A stretch of 8,162 bases of DNA from DASUME01 sp041179425 (GTDB lineage Bacteria > Myxococcota_A > Polyangia > Polyangiales > DASUME01). The translations under genes and the position numbers were made by a program. The notes under the pieces were generated by a model that did not search any database, was not told the origin of the DNA, and saw only the letters and a program-made list of their open reading frames with translations. The stretch is from contig JBEGTL010000361.1 in NCBI GenBank assembly GCA_041179425.1, positions 1-8,162 on the forward strand, in the 5' to 3' direction. Of this stretch, positions 5,772 through 8,162 are shown piece by piece (position 1 is the stretch's first letter; every line of letters starts with the position of its first letter).

Positions 5772-5848
5772 GCCCCCATAGCTCAGATGGATAGAGCAGT
5801 CGCTTCCTAAGCGAAAGGTCCCAAGTTCGACTCTTGGTGGGGGCGCCA
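5772..5848 (+). tRNA. tRNA-Arg (anticodon CCU), 3' CCA encoded
   Basis: A full cloverleaf is visible: acceptor GCCCCCA/TGGGGGC (7 bp), D stem GCTC/GAGC, an anticodon arm with loop TTCCTAA (anticodon CCT, reading AGG arginine codons), variable loop AGGTC, T stem CCAAG/CTTGG with loop TTCGACT, discriminator G, then genomic CCA. The outermost anticodon-stem pair is a G/A mismatch (27/43); the other four pairs are good. The gene lies between the phage module and the decayed region. Its 3' half is repeated at 7226-7268, as expected for an integration target. Arg-CCU tRNA genes are commonly used by tyrosine integrases. Confidence 0.97.
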
Positions 5849-6001
5849 TTTTTGTATCCGGTTCACGGACCCGTGTAGCTGGGTTGGGATCCAGCGCGCA
5901 GGCTTGTGCGCATTTCGAAAGCAGCTGAGTTCTCATGCGAACGCTGTCGACAACGCGTGACGCACGAGTGCTCGAGGGGCGTTGCCCAGCCGATTCACAG
6001 A

Positions 6002-7108
6002 CTAGTTCAGCGGGCAGAACTGGATGACGGGGCAGCCGTTCTGGTTGGCGCAGGTGGCGACGGCCAGCGCGCGGGTGGTCAGCAGGTCGCCGGCGGCCAG
6101 GATTTGGTCTTGGCAGGCGAGCAGACACTCCTGGCCGCGGCAGTTGTTCGCCGTCGCGCACAGGATCACCGCTCGGCATTTTTCGTCCGCTGCGCAAGCG
6201 TTGAACTCGCAGCCGCAGTGGTCGCAGATGCAGCTGCGCAGGTCGCGGCACGTGTTGGACGCGTACTGCTGCACGTACGCGTCACACTGCTGCGCGTTTG
6301 CCTTTGCCGCGTTGTCGCAGCTGGGCGGCGGCGGCAGCGCGGCGGCCGGCTGACTCCAGGTCTCGGCCACCTCGTGCACCAGGCGTCCGATCGCGCCCTG
6401 CAGCAGTGAGTTGTTGTGCGCCTTGCTGTCCCACTCGCACTTGTCCGCGTTCGCACCCTCGCACATGTCCTGCCGAACGATGCCCACAGGTCGCCGTCGG
6501 GTGCGTATTTCACCTGCACGATCTCGTTCAGATCCGCACCCGCGAGGATGCCCAAGTAGCCCACCTCGAAGCCCCATGGGTAGAGCGAGCGCTGCGGTGG
6601 AATTGGCGATCACGGACGTGAAGCGCGGTTCGTCTGCAAACGCCTCGTCGGTCTCCGCGATGTAGCCGTCGAAATGCACGCCATCGAGGCTACCAAAGTA
6701 GGCGACCGCGATCGTGCCGGGCAGCTTGACCGCGACGTTGGCGTATCTCACCGAGGCCACGCCCGGCGCTCGGGCCCTGACCTACCGTGCCTGAGTCTCT
6801 GCGTCTTGGGGGCGTGTCGGCTCCTCCTGTCTCAGCCCGCCCGCCGTCCGCGCCGCCGGCATGGTCGGCGGATGAACCACCATCCCTGTTGGTACTCGAA
6901 GCCTCACTTCTGCCTGCATCGCCCACCCAGCTCGAGCTGGCGCCCGCCCCGGAGTCGCCGGAATCGGCTCCAGTTTCAGGACTTTCGTCGACCGGTAGCT
7001 CCATGGTTTTCGGCTCGTCCCGCACGCGACCAAGAGGCCGAGCGCAACGCCGAGCGTGAGCCCACTGACGAGGTTGTGACGCGCGTGGATTCTCACGGCA
7101 TTGTCCAT
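6002..7108 (-). pseudogene. Decayed lipoprotein gene: signal peptide, Asp/Gly/Ser linker, sialidase-like segment, Cys-rich tail
   Basis: Read from ATG 7108 (AAAGG about ten bases upstream), the frame opens with a lipoprotein signal peptide ending LGLLVAC (lipobox Cys29, codon at 7022-7024). Just after, the sensible frame shifts to a linker typical of myxobacterial lipoproteins (PETGADSGDSGAGASSSWVG and beyond). Near 6790 it returns to the first frame for KLPGTIAVAYFGSLDGVHFDGY. Near 6575 it shifts to a third frame for GFEVGYLGILAGADLNEIVQ and YAPDGDLWASFG, then near 6470 returns for a Cys-rich C-terminus (CICDHCGCEFNAC and similar) ending at 6002. The middle resembles the end of BNR/sialidase-fold surface proteins, but a normal domain is much longer, so an internal deletion is likely. 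A 252-aa frame from GTG 6760 stays open but is scrambled in the middle. Indel sequencing errors are the alternative to true decay. Confidence 0.65.
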
Positions 7109-7225
7109 GCACAATCGACCTTTCGAGGCGCTGAATTTGGAGGCACCGCGACGCTGCGCCACACGGGTAATACACGGCGGCCCGATATCGATCACACGAA
7201 CATGGTGCCGTGTCGCGGTCACCGG

Positions 7226-7268
7226 CTTGCCAAACGAAACGTCCCACGTTCGACTCTTGGTGGGGGCG
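7226..7268 (+). repeat. Degenerate copy of the tRNA-Arg 3' half, probable relic attachment site
   Basis: This 43-base stretch matches 5803-5845 of the tRNA at 38 positions; the last 21 bases (7248-7268, GTTCGACTC...GGGGGCG) are identical. It runs from the anticodon loop to the discriminator base and then diverges (GTTG instead of GCCA). One substitution breaks the T stem, so it is not part of a working tRNA. A tRNA 3'-end repeat downstream in the same orientation is the usual scar of integrase-mediated insertion (attR opposite attL in the intact gene). The spacing between copies is 1,423 bp. No integrase gene is present between them, so any element here is a remnant. Confidence 0.75.
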
Positions 7269-7288
7269 TTGCGTCGTGTCGCAGGCTC

Positions 7289-7480
7289 TTACGCGGACAG
7301 CGCCAGCGCGCGGATGTCGGCGGCGAGCTCCGCCACGCGCTCGGGCTCGGTGTCCCATGCGAACATGAAGCGGGCGGCGCCGCCGATGAACGTGTAGAAG
7401 CGCCAGCCGCGCGCACGCAAGCCGGCGCACCGTGCTGCCTAGCGCCGAGCACATCGAGGTGTTGGTCCCTGCACAGGCTG
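7289..7480 (-). pseudogene. Remnant of a threonine aldolase-family C-terminus
   Basis: On the minus strand, ending with TAA at 7289-7291, one frame reads GWRFYTFIGGAARFMFAWDT followed by EPERVAELAADIRALALSA. This closely resembles the C-terminal end of PLP-dependent low-specificity L-threonine aldolases, which cleave threonine to glycine and acetaldehyde. An in-frame TAG lies about nine codons upstream. A neighbouring frame carries NTSMCSALGSTVRRL, which could be the preceding strand and helix after an indel. Only about 45-65 residues of a roughly 350-aa enzyme remain, without the PLP lysine, so it cannot work. The right boundary is approximate. It lies just beyond the tRNA-like repeat and was probably the convergent chromosomal neighbour of the tRNA gene. 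Confidence 0.6.
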
Positions 7481-7701
7481 GCCGGCGGGGACAAGTGGGA
7501 GTCGCCGACCATTCGCGTGACGTCGGGCGGAATGAAGGTCGAGTACCGGCTCGACCGCTGGGATTGAGGCGCAGAGCATGGCCCGCAAATCTCGTCTGAG
7601 TCGCCGCGCGTGGGGGTGACTTCATAGCGCCGCCGTCGTGGCCCCACGATTGGCCGTTCACGCCCTTCGGGCTCGGTTGAGACAGGCCAGAATGTGGCGC
7701 C
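7481..7701. other. Stretch without an intact gene
   Basis: No complete gene is supported here. A plus-strand frame ending at 7567 contains GGDKWESPTIRVTSGGMKVE and ends YRLDRWD, which reads like a natural protein C-terminus, but only about 27 residues are credible and I do not recognise it. Further right is a 7-bp inverted repeat (CGTGGGG 7609-7615, CCCCACG 7642-7648) without a T-run. The rest may hold the promoter of the following gene, but no convincing boxes were found. Confidence 0.4.
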
Positions 7702-8088
7702 ATGCGCGCAGCGGTTCTCGCCTACGAAGGCTGCCTTACCTCGGTCGTCAGTGGCCTCGTCGACACGTTTGCGCTCGCCACGGTCGCGTCGCGGCGGCTT
7801 CGGCCGACGTCGCCCACACCGTTCGCGACGACACTCGTCACCTCCTCCGATCGCGCGGTCGTCGGCTCTGGAGGGTTCGTCATCCAGCCCGAAGCGCGCC
7901 TGCGCGACGCTTTGCGCCACGATGTCGTTCTGGTGCCCCCGATGGGTGCCGACATCGACGAAGTCCTGACGCGTGAAGCGCGGCTCGTTGGCTGGCTCGG
8001 CAAGGCGGCCGCTCGCGTACCGCTGATCTGCTCGGTGTGCACGGGAGCATTCTTGCTGGCCGAGGCGGGGCCTTCAGCGGCGCCCTGA
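7702..8088 (+). pseudogene. Truncated GlxA-family regulator (DJ-1/PfpI domain only, incomplete)
   Basis: The frame starts MRAAVLAYEGCLTSVVSGLVD, typical of the DJ-1/PfpI (class I glutamine amidotransferase-like) N-terminal domain of GlxA-type AraC-family regulators. It continues through DVVLVPPMGADID to the nucleophile-elbow motif CSVCTGAFLLAEAG (about residues 111-124), and then hits a stop after SAAP at residue 128. Family members normally continue with a 'GLL.GR.AT.HW' motif, the rest of the fold, and a C-terminal AraC HTH domain (total about 310-330 aa). None of this is visible in any frame of the remaining 74 bases, although one alternative frame (AFSGALIEIHPPALL) stays open briefly. The gene is therefore probably broken by an indel or deletion at about 8070. 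The Shine-Dalgarno is weak. A sequencing error at this point is possible. Confidence 0.7.
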
Positions 8089-8162
8089 TCGAGATCCACC
8101 CTCCGGCGCTTTTGTGATCCACGTCGCCGCATGATCTACGCCGCGCGAGCGGCAGGATCGTG

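Noticed and set aside
5896..5911. Small hairpin GCGCA/TGCGC after the tRNA as a terminator
   Set aside because: The stem is only five pairs and is followed by ATTTC rather than a T-run, too weak to call.
5760..6251. Minus-strand open frame ending with PPPRVELGTFRL-type sequence
   Set aside because: This peptide is the well-known false translation of the 3' half of a tRNA read backwards; the frame covers tRNA-Arg and has no other support.
6674..7567. Plus-strand 297-codon frame
   Set aside because: It is low complexity and runs antisense to the lipoprotein remnant. Only its last 27 or so residues look protein-like, too few to call.
6690..7703. Minus-strand 337-codon frame as one gene
   Set aside because: It joins unrelated pieces: aldolase-region noise, the antisense of the tRNA-like repeat, and only the linker part of the lipoprotein. 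It is a GC-rich chance opening, not one protein.
7219..7920. Minus-strand 233-codon open frame with a similar PPPRVERGTFRL ending
   Set aside because: It is the same tRNA-derived artefact at the degenerate tRNA copy, and it runs antisense to the GlxA-type frame. It is still useful as a pointer to the repeat.
1..8162. CRISPR array, insertion sequence or integrase gene
   Set aside because: No regularly spaced repeats, transposase motifs or tyrosine/serine recombinase motifs were seen in any frame.

Overview
This is a GC-rich window with two halves. The left half (1 to about 5730) is an intact, tightly packed phage-type replication and packaging module on the minus strand. The right half (about 5770 to 8162) is a tRNA gene followed by broken bacterial genes. 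The organism is probably a myxobacterium or relative (Myxococcota). That is an inference from base composition and from a lipoprotein remnant with an Asp/Gly/Ser-rich linker and a Cys-rich tail, a common style there. No species can be named.

Left half, in transcription order (right to left): an 85-aa protein and a 291-aa zinc-ribbon protein (5730 to 4601); a 65-aa basic protein (4560 to 4363); a strong hairpin (4324-4354); then eight open reading frames, each overlapping the next by exactly four bases (ATGA or GTGA). The eight are an excisionase/AlpA-like HTH protein, two small unknown proteins, a zinc-finger/TOPRIM primase, a D5/P4-type SF3 helicase, a 122-aa orphan, a candidate small terminase, and the first 51 codons of a likely large terminase running off the left edge. 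At the helicase stop codon are two inverted clusters of TGAC(G/A)CGT repeats, which I read as a candidate replication origin or operator. The module fits a prophage or a PICI-like phage satellite. The window ends too early to decide, and no integrase is visible.

Right half: tRNA-Arg(CCU) with encoded CCA and its own promoter (5772-5848); a lipoprotein pseudogene whose reading frame shifts away and back twice (6002-7108, minus); a degenerate copy of the tRNA 3' half (7226-7268) exactly 1,423 bp from the real one, probably a relic attachment site; a remnant of a threonine aldolase C-terminus (7289 to about 7480, minus); and a GlxA-type (DJ-1/PfpI) regulator gene that stops just after its nucleophile-elbow motif (7702-8088, plus). 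The pattern suggests a tRNA integration hotspot with at least one young element and traces of older ones.
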